DNA of 36,548 bases from Pseudomonadales bacterium (GCA_013215055.1 JABSRQ010000047.1:1-36548), one strand, 5' to 3'; shown: positions 18,464 through 26,616, counted from the first letter of the stretch. Notes: a model not told the origin generated them from the letters alone. Translations and numbers: made by a program.

Positions 18464-19147
18464 ATTATTCCAACCATTCTGAAAAAACGCCATATCTATG
18501 ACTTTTCCTGCTGGATATTCATTATTCCCATAGTGCGTAGAATAACCACCTAAGTTCCAATTTTGATTGGTACTTACAACATTAAGGCATGTAAGTGAAT
18601 TTGAGTTAATTTTTCCTTTTGGAGAAATAGATAAGCTTGGATTTTCATCCAAAAGTAAGCTTAAGCCACCTGAATAAAATGTGTCCAGCGCAGGACACTG
18701 CCCCCACAATCCTAATAATATTTTAGACTTCAATGTTTCAGTCCACGTTACCCTTTCAGATTTAAAGCGCTCCATTTTATGAATTGCATTTTCAAACAGT
18801 TCTGAAGCCAACTTATGTTTCTGTGTATCATCTGGATGAAAATCAGTAAAATTCAATTCCCAGAATTCGAAAGGTATTTCCTTAAACAAATAGTCTGCAA
18901 GGTCTTTGAAAAAATCTAGATTGGTATTTAGGAGTCCCGATGAGCCTCTAAACATCCCCCAATTCGCCAAATAGAAACCTAGATGAAGTGCAGTTTTCTC
19001 TGAAGACTCTTCGTTCACAAGATCGATCCAAGTATCATGCTCACATACATAATCCCATAAGAACTCCCACCCTCTTAATCGAGGATAATCATCCCCTTGA
19101 GCAGTGTCATAATACTGTTTTACAAGATTATCAAAGTTAAAAGACAC
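18458..19147 (-). CDS. Cassette-encoded hypothetical protein
   Basis: I do not recognise this 229-residue family. It is soluble and rich in Trp and aromatic residues (for example RLRGWEFLWDYVCEHDTW), with no signal peptide or membrane segment. It starts at GTG 19147, behind a strong GGAGG 5 nt upstream. The stop codon overlaps the R'' core of attC 1. As a single-gene cassette it is expected to be mobilised as a unit and expressed from an upstream cassette or its own promoter. Confidence 0.75.
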   Translation of the reverse strand: MSFNFDNLVKQYYDTAQGDDYPRLRGWEFLWDYVCEHDTWIDLVNEESSEKTALHLGFYLANWGMFRGSSGLLNTNLDFFKDLADYLFKEIPFEFWELNFTDFHPDDTQKHKLASELFENAIHKMERFKSERVTWTETLKSKILLGLWGQCPALDTFYSGGLSLLLDENPSLSISPKGKINSNSLTCLNVVSTNQNWNLGGYSTHYGNNEYPAGKVIDMAFFQNGWNNA

Positions 19148-19170
19148 TTAAGCCTCCATTGTTCACTATT

Positions 19171-19264
19171 GCCTAACGCACTGTTAAACGGTGGAGTAAC
19201 TTGGCGCGTTTTTTTGCAAAAAACGCGGCAACTTACTGAATCCGTTTTGAGCAACTTGTTAAAT
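19171..19264 (-). other. attC site 2
   Basis: The R' core is GTTAGGC (gcctaac at 19171-19177) and the R'' core ATTTAAC (gttaaat at 19258-19264). The inner arms acttggcgcg...gcaacttactg pair imperfectly, and a perfect palindrome lies at the centre (cgttttttgcaaaaaacg). Confidence 0.85.
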
Positions 19265-19270
19265 TACTTT

Positions 19271-20443
19271 TTACTCTGATAGACGACCAACTTTATAAAA
19301 TTTACATTCATCATTTTTAAACTCTTTAATAAGTGGAGACACATAGAAAAACGGATAGTCTACTTGCTCATACACACTAATATTAGATACCAATACTAAA
19401 CTTAATATATGGTGTTGGTTAAAAATATTCTTAAGCTTATTTTTAAACCTGTCACTAGATTTAAGCTCTTTGTATGTGTCCAAATTTGATATATGTACAA
19501 AAATAGAACCTGCTTTATCAGACGAAAGCTGCCTTTTAGCTGCATCCTTGCACTTATTTTCAAATTCGCGCCAAAACGCTTCTTTGGCTGTAGATGTAAT
19601 ACGCAGTGCTGTACGGCTTTTCTTCCCTTTTGCAGTAGAGATTGTATATGCTAGCTCTATTCCATACACTTTAGATGGAAGTTCTCTCCACACTTCTTCA
19701 GCTTCTATATTATCCAAATTGTAAAATACTTCTAAATGAAGCTTAAACTTTTCACTACTCAATAACCCATTATCTAAAGAATCGTAAATTTCATCTAAAA
19801 GAGCCTGCTTTCCCTTATTTGATTTGGGAAAAATACTTAGCATTTCTAAAGTAAGGAAGGTGATAGAACTTTCCGGAGGTTGTTCAATATTCAAACCGCG
19901 CTCAAGGATTAATCGATTCAACTCTTGGGCTTCGGAGTTATTTATGTACAACCCCTTATCATTAGAAAAAGACTTACATTCTACTTGTACTTCGTGATCC
20001 TTGGTAATTAAATAGTCATACGTTTCACTTGTATTTTTACTGTCTTTGCTTTCTACGAGATACCCTTTACTACTAAGGTAGTTGTATGTGAAAAGCTCAA
20101 ATACTAGGGCTCTCATGTCTTGTGATTCTTTAAATGCGGCTCCAAACCTAGACTTTAAGCTTGCTTTGTCTTCATCTAGTATCGAATTGTAAAACTCTAA
20201 AAATTTTCCACTATAAAACATTGACTCTGCGATCGCAGACTTTTGATACTCATCGTACTTCGAAAAATCTCCTTTCTCCCACAAGTCTAATCCATAAGCC
20301 ATAATACGTTCACCAAGCTTTTCAATACTTATGGGGTTTTTCTTCTTGCTGGTCATTTTAGACATGATGGTTGACCAAGGTTTATTCGGATATAAATCCA
20401 ATAACTTTGAATACACAAAACCATAATACTCTTCCACACACAT
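19271..20443 (-). CDS. Cassette-encoded PD-(D/E)XK nuclease-like protein
   Basis: The 390-residue product has a helical N-terminal region, then a segment matching the restriction-endonuclease-like fold. Glu116 lies in a helix (LVFELFTYNYL), followed by Asp143 (TYDYLITKDH) and Glu155-x-Lys157 (VQVECKSFS). This is the E...D...ExK arrangement of PD-(D/E)XK nucleases. The C-terminal half (~170-390) is not recognised. No methyltransferase is adjacent, so it is not an ordinary restriction-modification pair. A DNA-cleaving defence role is plausible but inferred. It is a single-gene cassette: its start GTTAAAT matches its own R'' ATTTAAC exactly. Confidence 0.75.
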   Translation of the reverse strand: MCVEEYYGFVYSKLLDLYPNKPWSTIMSKMTSKKKNPISIEKLGERIMAYGLDLWEKGDFSKYDEYQKSAIAESMFYSGKFLEFYNSILDEDKASLKSRFGAAFKESQDMRALVFELFTYNYLSSKGYLVESKDSKNTSETYDYLITKDHEVQVECKSFSNDKGLYINNSEAQELNRLILERGLNIEQPPESSITFLTLEMLSIFPKSNKGKQALLDEIYDSLDNGLLSSEKFKLHLEVFYNLDNIEAEEVWRELPSKVYGIELAYTISTAKGKKSRTALRITSTAKEAFWREFENKCKDAAKRQLSSDKAGSIFVHISNLDTYKELKSSDRFKNKLKNIFNQHHILSLVLVSNISVYEQVDYPFFYVSPLIKEFKNDECKFYKVGRLSE

Positions 20444-20481
20444 GTCTTAAGCCCCCTATATTTCTCTGTAGTAGATTAGTA

Positions 20482-20584
20482 ATTTAACGCCGGGCTCATT
20501 TGCCGAGGGCTACTGGCGCCTTTTGTACAGTTTTTTCGCACAAAGGTGACAGTGGCCGGAGGTCAAATGCAGCCCTTGTTAAGT
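20482..20584 (-). other. attC site 3
   Basis: The R' core is GTTAAAT (atttaac at 20482-20488) and the R'' core ACTTAAC (gttaagt at 20578-20584). The inner arms are ctactggcgcc...ggtgacagtggcc. The stop codon of the 118-residue gene overlaps R''. Confidence 0.85.
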
Positions 20585-20940
20585 TACCACTTCGCTTCTG
20601 CACCTGTTGTAGGGAGTAAAACAGGCACTTCAAACTTGATTCTACTTATAGAACTATTTTGTGTGCTTATTGTAACAGCAGGCGAAACCGAGATTGACCC
20701 AATAGATTCACCTCCCTCTGAATTTGATGTTTCTTCAGTTACAGTTACAGCAACATCAAACTTAACTTGCTGAAGAGGCACTCCTGTTTGTTCGCAATAT
20801 GCTTGCCCCTCTCCTTGTCCAGCCAGACGTGATGTAAGAGGGTTAACCTTTGCATTTTTAGAGTTACCAAACTCTTGAGCAGAAACAACACCCTGAATTA
20901 TTTGTTTAATTGTTTCAGATACAAAATCATCTAGTTTCAT
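20584..20940 (-). CDS. Small cassette protein, beta-rich (Trypco2-like?)
   Basis: The 118-residue product has a short N-terminal helix (LDDFVSETIKQIIQGVVSAQE), then paired strands VKFDVAVTV and RIKFEVPVLLP flanking a Ser/Gly-rich turn region. The shape recalls small trypsin-co-occurring (Trypco2) domains found in conflict-system gene clusters, but I cannot confirm this by eye. It is the second gene of a two-gene cassette, 3 bp after the 197-residue gene, so the two are probably co-translated and functionally linked. Confidence 0.65.
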   Translation of the reverse strand: MKLDDFVSETIKQIIQGVVSAQEFGNSKNAKVNPLTSRLAGQGEGQAYCEQTGVPLQQVKFDVAVTVTEETSNSEGGESIGSISVSPAVTISTQNSSISRIKFEVPVLLPTTGAEAKW

Positions 20941-20943
20941 TTT

Positions 20944-21537
20944 TCACACCATTAGTGAAACAATAAAAGAACCGATTGAGGCAATACTTCCTACACTTGG
21001 CAAGCTGTCAATCAAAGTTTTAACTACAATTTTACTTGGTTTATCTCCTGTAAATTGAGATTCAATAGCATCAATAACTTCATATGAAGTTGTAACTTCT
21101 TCTTGTGGCAGGTTCAATCTCTTGATTTCTTTCCTTAAAGCCTCAATGTGATCTTGAACGTCAGTGTTTGACTGCACCATATTTCTGGAGTTATCAGTTG
21201 AATTCTGATTGATTCGATTATTGGTTCCTGAAACATGATAATTGGTAATATTCTGAACAGCCTTTTCAGCTTCGGGGATGCCGAGTTTTTTTACAGCCAT
21301 TTGATATCCTGCAGGAATACTGTGAAATTTCTCATGATACCCTGGGTCAATAACTTTGTAAGTCTCTTCAGCGCCATTACTCATCACGCGTTTAATAAAG
21401 TCTCCGCTCTCAATCAAAATATCAGAACGTTGAATGAATATTTTATTTGTTTGAACACTAGCTTTAACATCCTCAATTTCTTCACCACAGTTCTTCAACA
21501 CGGAGACTGTGTCCGTTAACAAATTGTCGAATCTCAT
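20944..21537 (-). CDS. Cassette protein with N-terminal beta domain and hydrophobic C-terminus
   Basis: The 197-residue product has an N-terminal domain (1-90; LLTDTVSVLKNCGEEIEDVKASVQ...IIDPGYHEKF-like), a type of hypothetical domain I have seen in scattered bacterial proteins. A polar NNRINQNSTDNSRNMVQ linker follows (~104-125), then a helix (~130-150) and a hydrophobic Gly/Ser-rich tail (TLIDSLPSVGSIASIGSFIV, ~173-193) that could insert into or contact a membrane. The linker motif often joins a sensor to an effector in such proteins, but this is an impression. AAGGAG precedes ATG 21537. It is the first gene of a two-gene cassette. Confidence 0.7.
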   Translation of the reverse strand: MRFDNLLTDTVSVLKNCGEEIEDVKASVQTNKIFIQRSDILIESGDFIKRVMSNGAEETYKVIDPGYHEKFHSIPAGYQMAVKKLGIPEAEKAVQNITNYHVSGTNNRINQNSTDNSRNMVQSNTDVQDHIEALRKEIKRLNLPQEEVTTSYEVIDAIESQFTGDKPSKIVVKTLIDSLPSVGSIASIGSFIVSLMV

Positions 21538-21562
21538 ACGTTCTCTCCTTGGTAACTCTGGA

Positions 21563-21645
21563 TGCTAACACCCGCCTTAACGGCGAGCTAACCTGGCGCT
21601 GAAATTGAGTGGCTGGTTCAGAAACCGATTGAAGGCGTTTGTCAG
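21563..21645 (-). other. attC site 4
   Basis: The R' core is GTTAGCA (tgctaac at 21563-21569). The R'' side is weaker (TGACAAAC; gtttgtca at 21637-21644). The inner arms are cctggcgctgaaa...ggttcagaaacc. It is the shortest and least regular clear site in the array. Confidence 0.7.
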
Positions 21646-21647
21646 TA

Positions 21648-22448
21648 TCACTTCTGGAAAGCCTCGATGGCTCTGCCTAGTTTTCCTTCCGGCGTATCCT
21701 TGTATATTCTTTCAACAACAAGGCGCGTTGATTGAGCAGCCAAAAGCGATAGTATAAAAATAGATCGTTTTATATAATCCCTATCAATTTGTATTTTCCT
21801 TCCAAGTTGAGCTGTTGGGTCAACTTCACGTTGATACTTTCTATCTATCTTTCCATTATTATGAGCAATAATGTTTCTAGTAGCGACAATTTTACGAAAC
21901 TCGTCTAGCTCACTACTATAATTGTCTTTAAAGAATGATCCGAACTCTAATTTAGCTTTATCTTTCTCAAAAACATCTAAAGGATTTCCGTAGAATAACC
22001 CTCGTATTTTCTCTTCCACTAACCGATCTATCATTTCCTTTTTATCTGAACTCACTAGCATAAGTTTAAGAAGTTTTTGATAGCCAGAACTATTAGAATC
22101 ATCTTGGAATGACATTAATTTATTTGGAATGTCTAAATATACTAGTTCTATTAAATCAGACATATAATCTTCAAATACCAAAACTATTTCTAGCATGGTG
22201 CTTCGAAAATTACCTCGCCTTTCGAGAGAGGTTAATGCTCCGTAAGTATTATTTTTATCTAACGTACGATCACTTTCATTCCAAATCCTGTCAATTGTAA
22301 GACTTGGAAACACATCATCCTTAATTGCGTCACGAATTTTTGGTGCATAAAATTCAACAATAGAAAAAGCCTCCCATAAATCTCTTTGCTCTTTTTGGAA
22401 ACGCTTATATCTAACGTGTAGATTCGGAACACTTCGTGATTTATCCAT
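21648..22448 (-). CDS. Cassette-encoded HEPN-like protein
   Basis: ATG 22448 (MDKSRSV...) follows AGAGGAAA and is preferred. The frame can be extended to ATG 22475, but that lies inside attC 5. The ~266-residue product is helical and carries RNIIAHNNGKIDRKY near residue 210, an RxxxxH motif typical of HEPN ribonuclease domains. Upstream helices (STMLEIVLVFEDYMSDLIEL) fit the first HEPN helix of RiboL-PSP- or MAE_28990-like families. HEPN proteins often act as RNases in toxin-antitoxin and abortive-infection systems. No antitoxin is in the cassette. Assignment is by motif only. Confidence 0.75.
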   Translation of the reverse strand: MDKSRSVPNLHVRYKRFQKEQRDLWEAFSIVEFYAPKIRDAIKDDVFPSLTIDRIWNESDRTLDKNNTYGALTSLERRGNFRSTMLEIVLVFEDYMSDLIELVYLDIPNKLMSFQDDSNSSGYQKLLKLMLVSSDKKEMIDRLVEEKIRGLFYGNPLDVFEKDKAKLEFGSFFKDNYSSELDEFRKIVATRNIIAHNNGKIDRKYQREVDPTAQLGRKIQIDRDYIKRSIFILSLLAAQSTRLVVERIYKDTPEGKLGRAIEAFQK

Positions 22449-22460
22449 ATTTCCTCTTAA

Positions 22461-22562
22461 TGCTAATGCCGGCATCGACGGCGTAGCGACCTGGCGTTTT
22501 TTGTGCGGTTATTGCACAAAAAGTGACAGGTTGCGGAGTCAGATTTCATGCCCTGGTTAGGT
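22461..22562 (-). other. attC site 5
   Basis: The R' side is ATTAGCA (tgctaat at 22461-22467), with the invariant G/C pair changed. The R'' core is ACCTAAC (gttaggt at 22556-22562). The inner arms gacctggcgttttttgtgc and gcacaaaaagtgacaggttg pair well. Confidence 0.8.
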
Positions 22563-22571
22563 TTTTTACAG

Positions 22572-23723
22572 TTAAGATAGTGCCTCTAACAACTTATCCG
22601 CATAGTCAGTATCATTATGGCGTCTTTCCTGAACTGAGACTCGTAAAAATTCTTTTAGATTTTTAGGGTAGTTCTCACATGCATCTAGAAGCTTACTACG
22701 AACAATTTTCGCATTATTGCTTAAAACAGCATACGCTAAATTTTCTGAAAGTTGCTCTCGTTTTTCATCTCCTTTAACAATACTAGGAAGAGAATAAATA
22801 AAGTATTCAGCAACATAGTTCTGTGTATACCAGCTACTCTCCAGCCTTGAGATGAGAGCATCTGCAAAATCGTCTCTTCGAGTAAAGTACTTTCCGAAGG
22901 TATTCCCCCAAGTTCCTAGTGAACCACGATCTATCCCTGAATACAGGTCATAGTGCCCAATTGAGCAATTTTCTATTACCAAGTTCTCAATACGCTGTTT
23001 AACATCATCTTGGAGCATTTGCCATGCTTTAGGTTTTAGCAATCTAAATAGGTTAGTGATGTCTGTCGTTTCCGTAGCAGTTCTTAGCTCATCACCTATT
23101 ACTTGTATCGCCGTATCAACGCTATCCGTAGGCATAAGTTGATACATTGCTTTGAAAGCAAATTGAATATCTTTTATTCGCCCCTCACTTTTTCTATTAA
23201 ATGCAGCGGTAAACACATCTATAATTTTGTGCTCAGGAACTTGAGATATTAATGTCTCCGCATACTCTTTACTTGCAACAAAATGAGGGTCATAAATCCT
23301 ATCAACAAAACCTGCCACATCAAAATCTTCAGTTTCCCGATTAAGGTAGCAAAGCATTGTATCAATAAGAATCATGACTCTTATACAGAACTCCTCTGTA
23401 TCTTCGGTTATCTCATGTGTTCTAGGATTTCTTATTCCTACATAGAATCCCCTGATGAGTTGCTCGATTCCTTTTTGTTCATCTTTCTCTGAAGCGCCCT
23501 GCAAACTATTAATAGGGAATTTCGGAGTTGTTCCACCTAAAACTAGACCAACAAGTTGTGCTCCATCACCTTCACATGAACCCTTCTCTCTGAGGATTTG
23601 TGTTAAGTACCTTGTACCCGATAGAATTGCATCTGTGTAAGCAGAATTAGTAATTCTATTTCCAACAGCATCCACTAGACCATTATCAAAATTATCTTTA
23701 GTAAAATTATTCTTCGTAAACAT
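22572..23723 (-). CDS. Cassette-encoded TIGR02391/Ymh family protein (HEPN-like)
   Basis: The N-terminal ~130 residues resemble the TIGR02391 (Ymh) family: YTDAILSGTRYLTQIL, a Gly-rich loop (GLVLGG), DEQKGIEQLIRGFYVGIRNPRTHE. The RNPRTH segment fits the RxxxxH motif of HEPN-type domains. The rest (~150-383) is helical and HEAT-like (repeated helices such as ADALISRLESSW and SENLAYAVLSNNAKIVRSKL) and may be the sensing part. Ymh proteins are found with phage-defence and mobile elements. ATG 23723 has a GGA 7 nt upstream. The cassette start GTTAGGT is the exact complement of its own R'' ACCTAAC. Confidence 0.75.
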   Translation of the reverse strand: MFTKNNFTKDNFDNGLVDAVGNRITNSAYTDAILSGTRYLTQILREKGSCEGDGAQLVGLVLGGTTPKFPINSLQGASEKDEQKGIEQLIRGFYVGIRNPRTHEITEDTEEFCIRVMILIDTMLCYLNRETEDFDVAGFVDRIYDPHFVASKEYAETLISQVPEHKIIDVFTAAFNRKSEGRIKDIQFAFKAMYQLMPTDSVDTAIQVIGDELRTATETTDITNLFRLLKPKAWQMLQDDVKQRIENLVIENCSIGHYDLYSGIDRGSLGTWGNTFGKYFTRRDDFADALISRLESSWYTQNYVAEYFIYSLPSIVKGDEKREQLSENLAYAVLSNNAKIVRSKLLDACENYPKNLKEFLRVSVQERRHNDTDYADKLLEALS

Positions 23724-23756
23724 TTTAATTCCAATTATATCTATGAGTAACGCTGA

Positions 23757-23860
23757 ACCTAACGCCTAGCATAGCGGCTTGAAAAACTGGCGCTTGTTTT
23801 GCTGGTTTTTAGCAAAACGAGTGACAGTTTTTCAAGTCCGTTGCTGCTACTTGTTATGAG
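23757..23860 (-). other. attC site 6
   Basis: The R' core is GTTAGGT (acctaac at 23757-23763) and the R'' core TCATAAC (gttatga at 23853-23859). The long inner arms cttgaaaaactggcgcttgt and acgagtgacagtttttcaag pair well. This is the clearest site in the array. Confidence 0.88.
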
Positions 23861-24932
23861 ACCTTTCCTTACCGTACATTTCTGTAATCGCTTCACTTAC
23901 TAACCCGCTAATTTCCATTTTGTTAGGTGGCGACATATCTCTTAGTGGTAGAAGCCCAGACTCATCAACCTTCCCTAACACTATTTTGCTTAGTTTAATG
24001 ACTCTATCTTCACATGGTTTATTAGCATACCTCCACTTATCATTAAAATAGCGCTCAATCTTATACTCAAATATTGTAGTTACTAAGCAACTCTTTCTAT
24101 AAGCAACAGCTTGCTTAGCCCAAAACCCTTCTTCCTTTAATTTCTCAACTTTATCCTTGCTCCATCCATCCTCATCTATTCTTCTCTCAAAGTGGTAATT
24201 TACACATGCCTCCAATAATTTCACCTCAGAGGATCGCGCACCCATAAAAGCATTTTTCCACGCATCTGAGTCTGCCTTATTACATTGTAACAATGATGAA
24301 TTTTCAGCAATTCCCGATTCAAACTTATTTGCCAGCCTACTCCCAACTCTCTTAGCAAAATCATTATCAGATGAGTTGATTTCGTTTCTAAGTTTTGACA
24401 GTTTTTCTTGTGCTAAATCATTAGGGCTTAGGAAAGTTTTATCTAATCCGTCCTTTATTTCATTTTCCTTATCATAAGAAAAAACAAACCTATTTATAGA
24501 CTGGTTTATGAGTCTAACGAATTCAATAGATAATGGTTTTTCTCCAGATAATTGTAATTCCAACTCTTTATAAAGTTCATTTTCTGCCTCTTGTAAACTA
24601 GTTCTAATGTTTTTTCTCGTGCGTTTTAATTCCTCTAGGTTTCTTAGAGCTAAGTTATATTCATTAGATTTTTCTTCTAGTGATAGAGCAAGGGTATTTT
24701 TAGTTTCTTCGAGTGATTCTATTTGGTATAAAGTATTTTCTACTTCCTTTTTATACTCATTAAGCTCAATCTCCCATTTATCTTTCTCAAGTTGAATCGA
24801 GGCTAACTCTTCTGAAATTTTCTCTTTCTGGAATACAGGAATAACTGTGTAAAAATATCCAAACACAACAACAAATAATGTTAATACCTGAGAAATATTT
24901 GCTAACACACTAGAATATCGCTCGATACTCAT
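23847..24932 (-). CDS. Cassette-encoded membrane-anchored coiled-coil protein
   Basis: The 361-residue product has one N-terminal transmembrane helix (~11-34, VLANISQVLTLFVVVFGYFY). A long coiled coil (~36-130, heptad-rich Glu/Lys/Leu) follows, then a soluble helical C-terminal domain (~150-361) with several Cys (about 217, 246, 281, 303). I recognise no family. GAGGAA lies 7 nt before ATG 24932. The last codons (SHNK, TAG) are read through the R'' core of attC 6. It is the outermost (first) cassette: its 5' boundary TTATGAG at 24954-24961 matches its own R''. A membrane-effector role in defence would fit, but there is no direct evidence. Confidence 0.75.
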   Translation of the reverse strand: MSIERYSSVLANISQVLTLFVVVFGYFYTVIPVFQKEKISEELASIQLEKDKWEIELNEYKKEVENTLYQIESLEETKNTLALSLEEKSNEYNLALRNLEELKRTRKNIRTSLQEAENELYKELELQLSGEKPLSIEFVRLINQSINRFVFSYDKENEIKDGLDKTFLSPNDLAQEKLSKLRNEINSSDNDFAKRVGSRLANKFESGIAENSSLLQCNKADSDAWKNAFMGARSSEVKLLEACVNYHFERRIDEDGWSKDKVEKLKEEGFWAKQAVAYRKSCLVTTIFEYKIERYFNDKWRYANKPCEDRVIKLSKIVLGKVDESGLLPLRDMSPPNKMEISGLVSEAITEMYGKERSHNK

Positions 24933-25316
24933 CTAAGTTTCCTCACTCAAATTCTCATAACAGCTGATTCAACGGCATGAGTACATCTGCTACAAATCGC
25001 TATCTTTAGTTATAAATGTCTATATATTGATATCAACATGACCATATATAGTCATTGTCACTTTTAACTTCGTTAATTGAACGATGATTTACTTCGCACA
25101 ACACATTAACCTTGATACTTTCTTCAAACTGCATACACATCGCAGTTTTCACTAGCGCCTTTGAAATATATTTTTACAATTTTACTCGCAAAATAACGTG
25201 CTCAAAACCTCTGCCGTCATTCGAATCACTTCCCCTATCGTTTGCATTGCATATCTTAACTGCTGGATTAACCACTGCACTTTCTGGTGTGAGCGTTTTC
25301 GGGTGGATTAGTGATA

Positions 25317-25366
25317 AGGTCTTACAATTGACACTCATGTGAACTACAAAACTTGATCTGGGCATA
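25317..25366. repeat. Short interspersed palindromic repeat, copy 3 (degenerate)
   Basis: aaggtcttacaattgaca and ctcatgtgaactacaaaa match the core of the 18135 copy. The right arm (acttgatctgggc) has decayed. Confidence 0.7.
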
Positions 25367-25567
25367 CTCTGGGGATTGCGCACTACTGCCCACAGGCGGC
25401 ATGATGCTTGGCGGCTATGGTGTAATAGCTTCGCCAGTACTTTTAGGCATAGTGTTAGAGCTACAAATTCATTTTGTAGGCGTTGCTGGTATGGCAACGA
25501 CAGAGTATTCATGCACATCCATACAACCACATCATTATCGTTAGAATAATACTAACACAAAAAGTAA

Positions 25568-25583
25568 TGTGATTTCCATCACG
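25568..25583. promoter_or_regulatory. CRP/Vfr-like binding site
   Basis: TGTGA-TTTCCA-TCACG matches the CRP consensus TGTGAN6TCACA at 9 of 10 defined positions. It lies about 95 bp before the exosortase remnant, at a distance where it could have served that gene. Confidence 0.4.
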
Positions 25584-25676
25584 CTTTTTCGGCGTATAGA
25601 TTTTATGCAGGTGAGGCTTTAAGCTGGTGGCTTGCTGTTTTTATAGCGCTTCTCTTTTGGCCGCCACTTTATTTAA

Positions 25677-26517
25677 TCGTTATCACTATGGCTTTGTTAT
25701 CTGCATTTAGTTTGCCGTTTAAAAACCTTGTTTTTCCTGTGGCTGCTGGTCGTGTTGGGCTGGTGGGTTATGGGGCTTATGGCTGGGCTTTGTTTGTGGC
25801 TGTTTTACCCTACTGTTTTATGGTTTATCTCAAAGCTTTTTAGCAGCGCTTTTGCTGGCCTGTTAGTGATTATGCTGGGGCTTAGCTGTTATTTGCGCCC
25901 GCCGGCTAGGGTGCAGTGGCAGCTGCTGCACTTTGGGTGGTTGGCATTCTTGTTGTTTGGGTTTTCTGTGTTGGGGTATTTGGCCAATGAGAACTATTTG
26001 GGCATACAACTATTTTCTGCTGCGTTGTTTATTGCTGCGGCTTATAGCTTAAGCGGCATGGTGCTTTGTGCGGCTGCATGGCGGGGGCTGTTTTTGCCCT
26101 GCTGTTTGCTGATTGTGATATGACCCTTTGCCGGGTATCTGGATATTGTTTTTGGATTTCCGCTGCGCTTGTTATCCAGTAATATGGCGGCTGAGGTGTT
26201 GCAGGCGCTGGGGTTTATCTCGATAAGCAATGAATCGATTATTTTAATTGAGAGCAAAGCTGCCAATGTGGATTTGGGCTGTAGCGGCATTGAGGGCTTA
26301 TGGGCTGGAGGGGGTTTTTATCTGCTTTTGAGTTTGGTTGAGTTTGGTTGAGTTTGATTGAGTTTGATAGATTAGCTGGCGCTGGTTAGGCAGTGGCTTA
26401 GGTTTTCTGGCCTGTTTGTTATTCAGCCATGGTTTACGCATTGTGTTATTGGTGTTGCTAAGGGGAAGGGGCATTGAAGCCTTTAAAGCGTTATTTTTCA
26501 GTATGCAAGTTGTTTAA
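25677..26517 (+). pseudogene. Decayed exosortase (XrtX-type sorting protease)
   Basis: The frame 25677-26351 encodes several membrane helices and the exosortase catalytic region VDLGCSGIEGLWAG, whose Cys is the active-site nucleophile. It is broken by TGA at 26121-26123, in frame between LLIVI and PFAGYLDIVFGFPLR. Downstream, the conserved Arg block (SHGLRIVLLVLL) is readable only in another frame (26380-26517), after four 10-bp tandem repeats at 26331-26370. The usual C-terminal His motif is not seen. Intact exosortases process PEP-CTERM or related surface proteins during export. The start is unclear: no ATG is in frame, and TTG 25728 is the first candidate. No PEP-CTERM substrate was noticed nearby. 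Confidence 0.75.
26331..26370 (+). repeat. 10-bp tandem repeat (four units) in exosortase remnant
   Basis: AGTTTGGTTG occurs twice, then AGTTTGATTG and AGTTTGATAG. Because the unit is 10 bp, each copy gained or lost moves the reading frame by one. The third consecutive unit always brings a TGA into the reading frame used upstream. Confidence 0.8.
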
Positions 26518-26586
26518 ACAGCCATAGCAATGGCTCTGCTGCCCTTCGATTGTGCTCTATAACCATTATAATGCCGCTCACATTGG

Positions 26587-26616
26587 CCTGCTGCCCTGCT
26601 GCCCTGCTGCCCTGCT
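26587..26616. repeat. 8-bp tandem repeat CCTGCTGC
   Basis: Three perfect and one partial unit in the gap between the exosortase remnant and the crotonase gene. It is noncoding as far as can be seen. Confidence 0.75.

Larger units (their letters stand above)
18364..24961 (-). mobile_element. Integron gene-cassette array (six cassettes, no integrase in window)
   Basis: Six attC sites separate six cassettes (seven genes), all transcribed on the minus strand with attC after each gene. The cassette starts fit their own attC R'' ends: GTTATGA with TCATAAC, GTTAGGT with ACCTAAC, GTTAAAT with ATTTAAC, and GTTAGGC with GCCTAAC. These are exact reverse complements in four of six cassettes. This is expected for true cassettes, because both halves come from one circle. 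No intI gene or attI site is visible. The first cassette begins at 24955-24961 without an attC to its right, so either attI lay there and has decayed, or this is a CALIN. Confidence 0.85.
24962..25676. other. Gap between cassette array and exosortase remnant
   Basis: No convincing gene lies in this 715-bp gap. No attI-type core or intI remnant was recognised beside the array end. It contains the third copy of the short palindromic repeat (25317-25366) and a CRP-like site (25568-25583). Small ORFs on both strands look random. Confidence 0.5.

Noticed and set aside
24962..25316. Possible attI or intI remnant next to the array
   Set aside because: No reading frame with tyrosine-recombinase motifs and no recognisable attI core could be found.
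25112..25342. 76-codon plus-strand ORF ending in the palindromic repeat
   Set aside because: Random-looking sequence with no start signal; the repeat supplies its stop. Kept only as part of the gap description.
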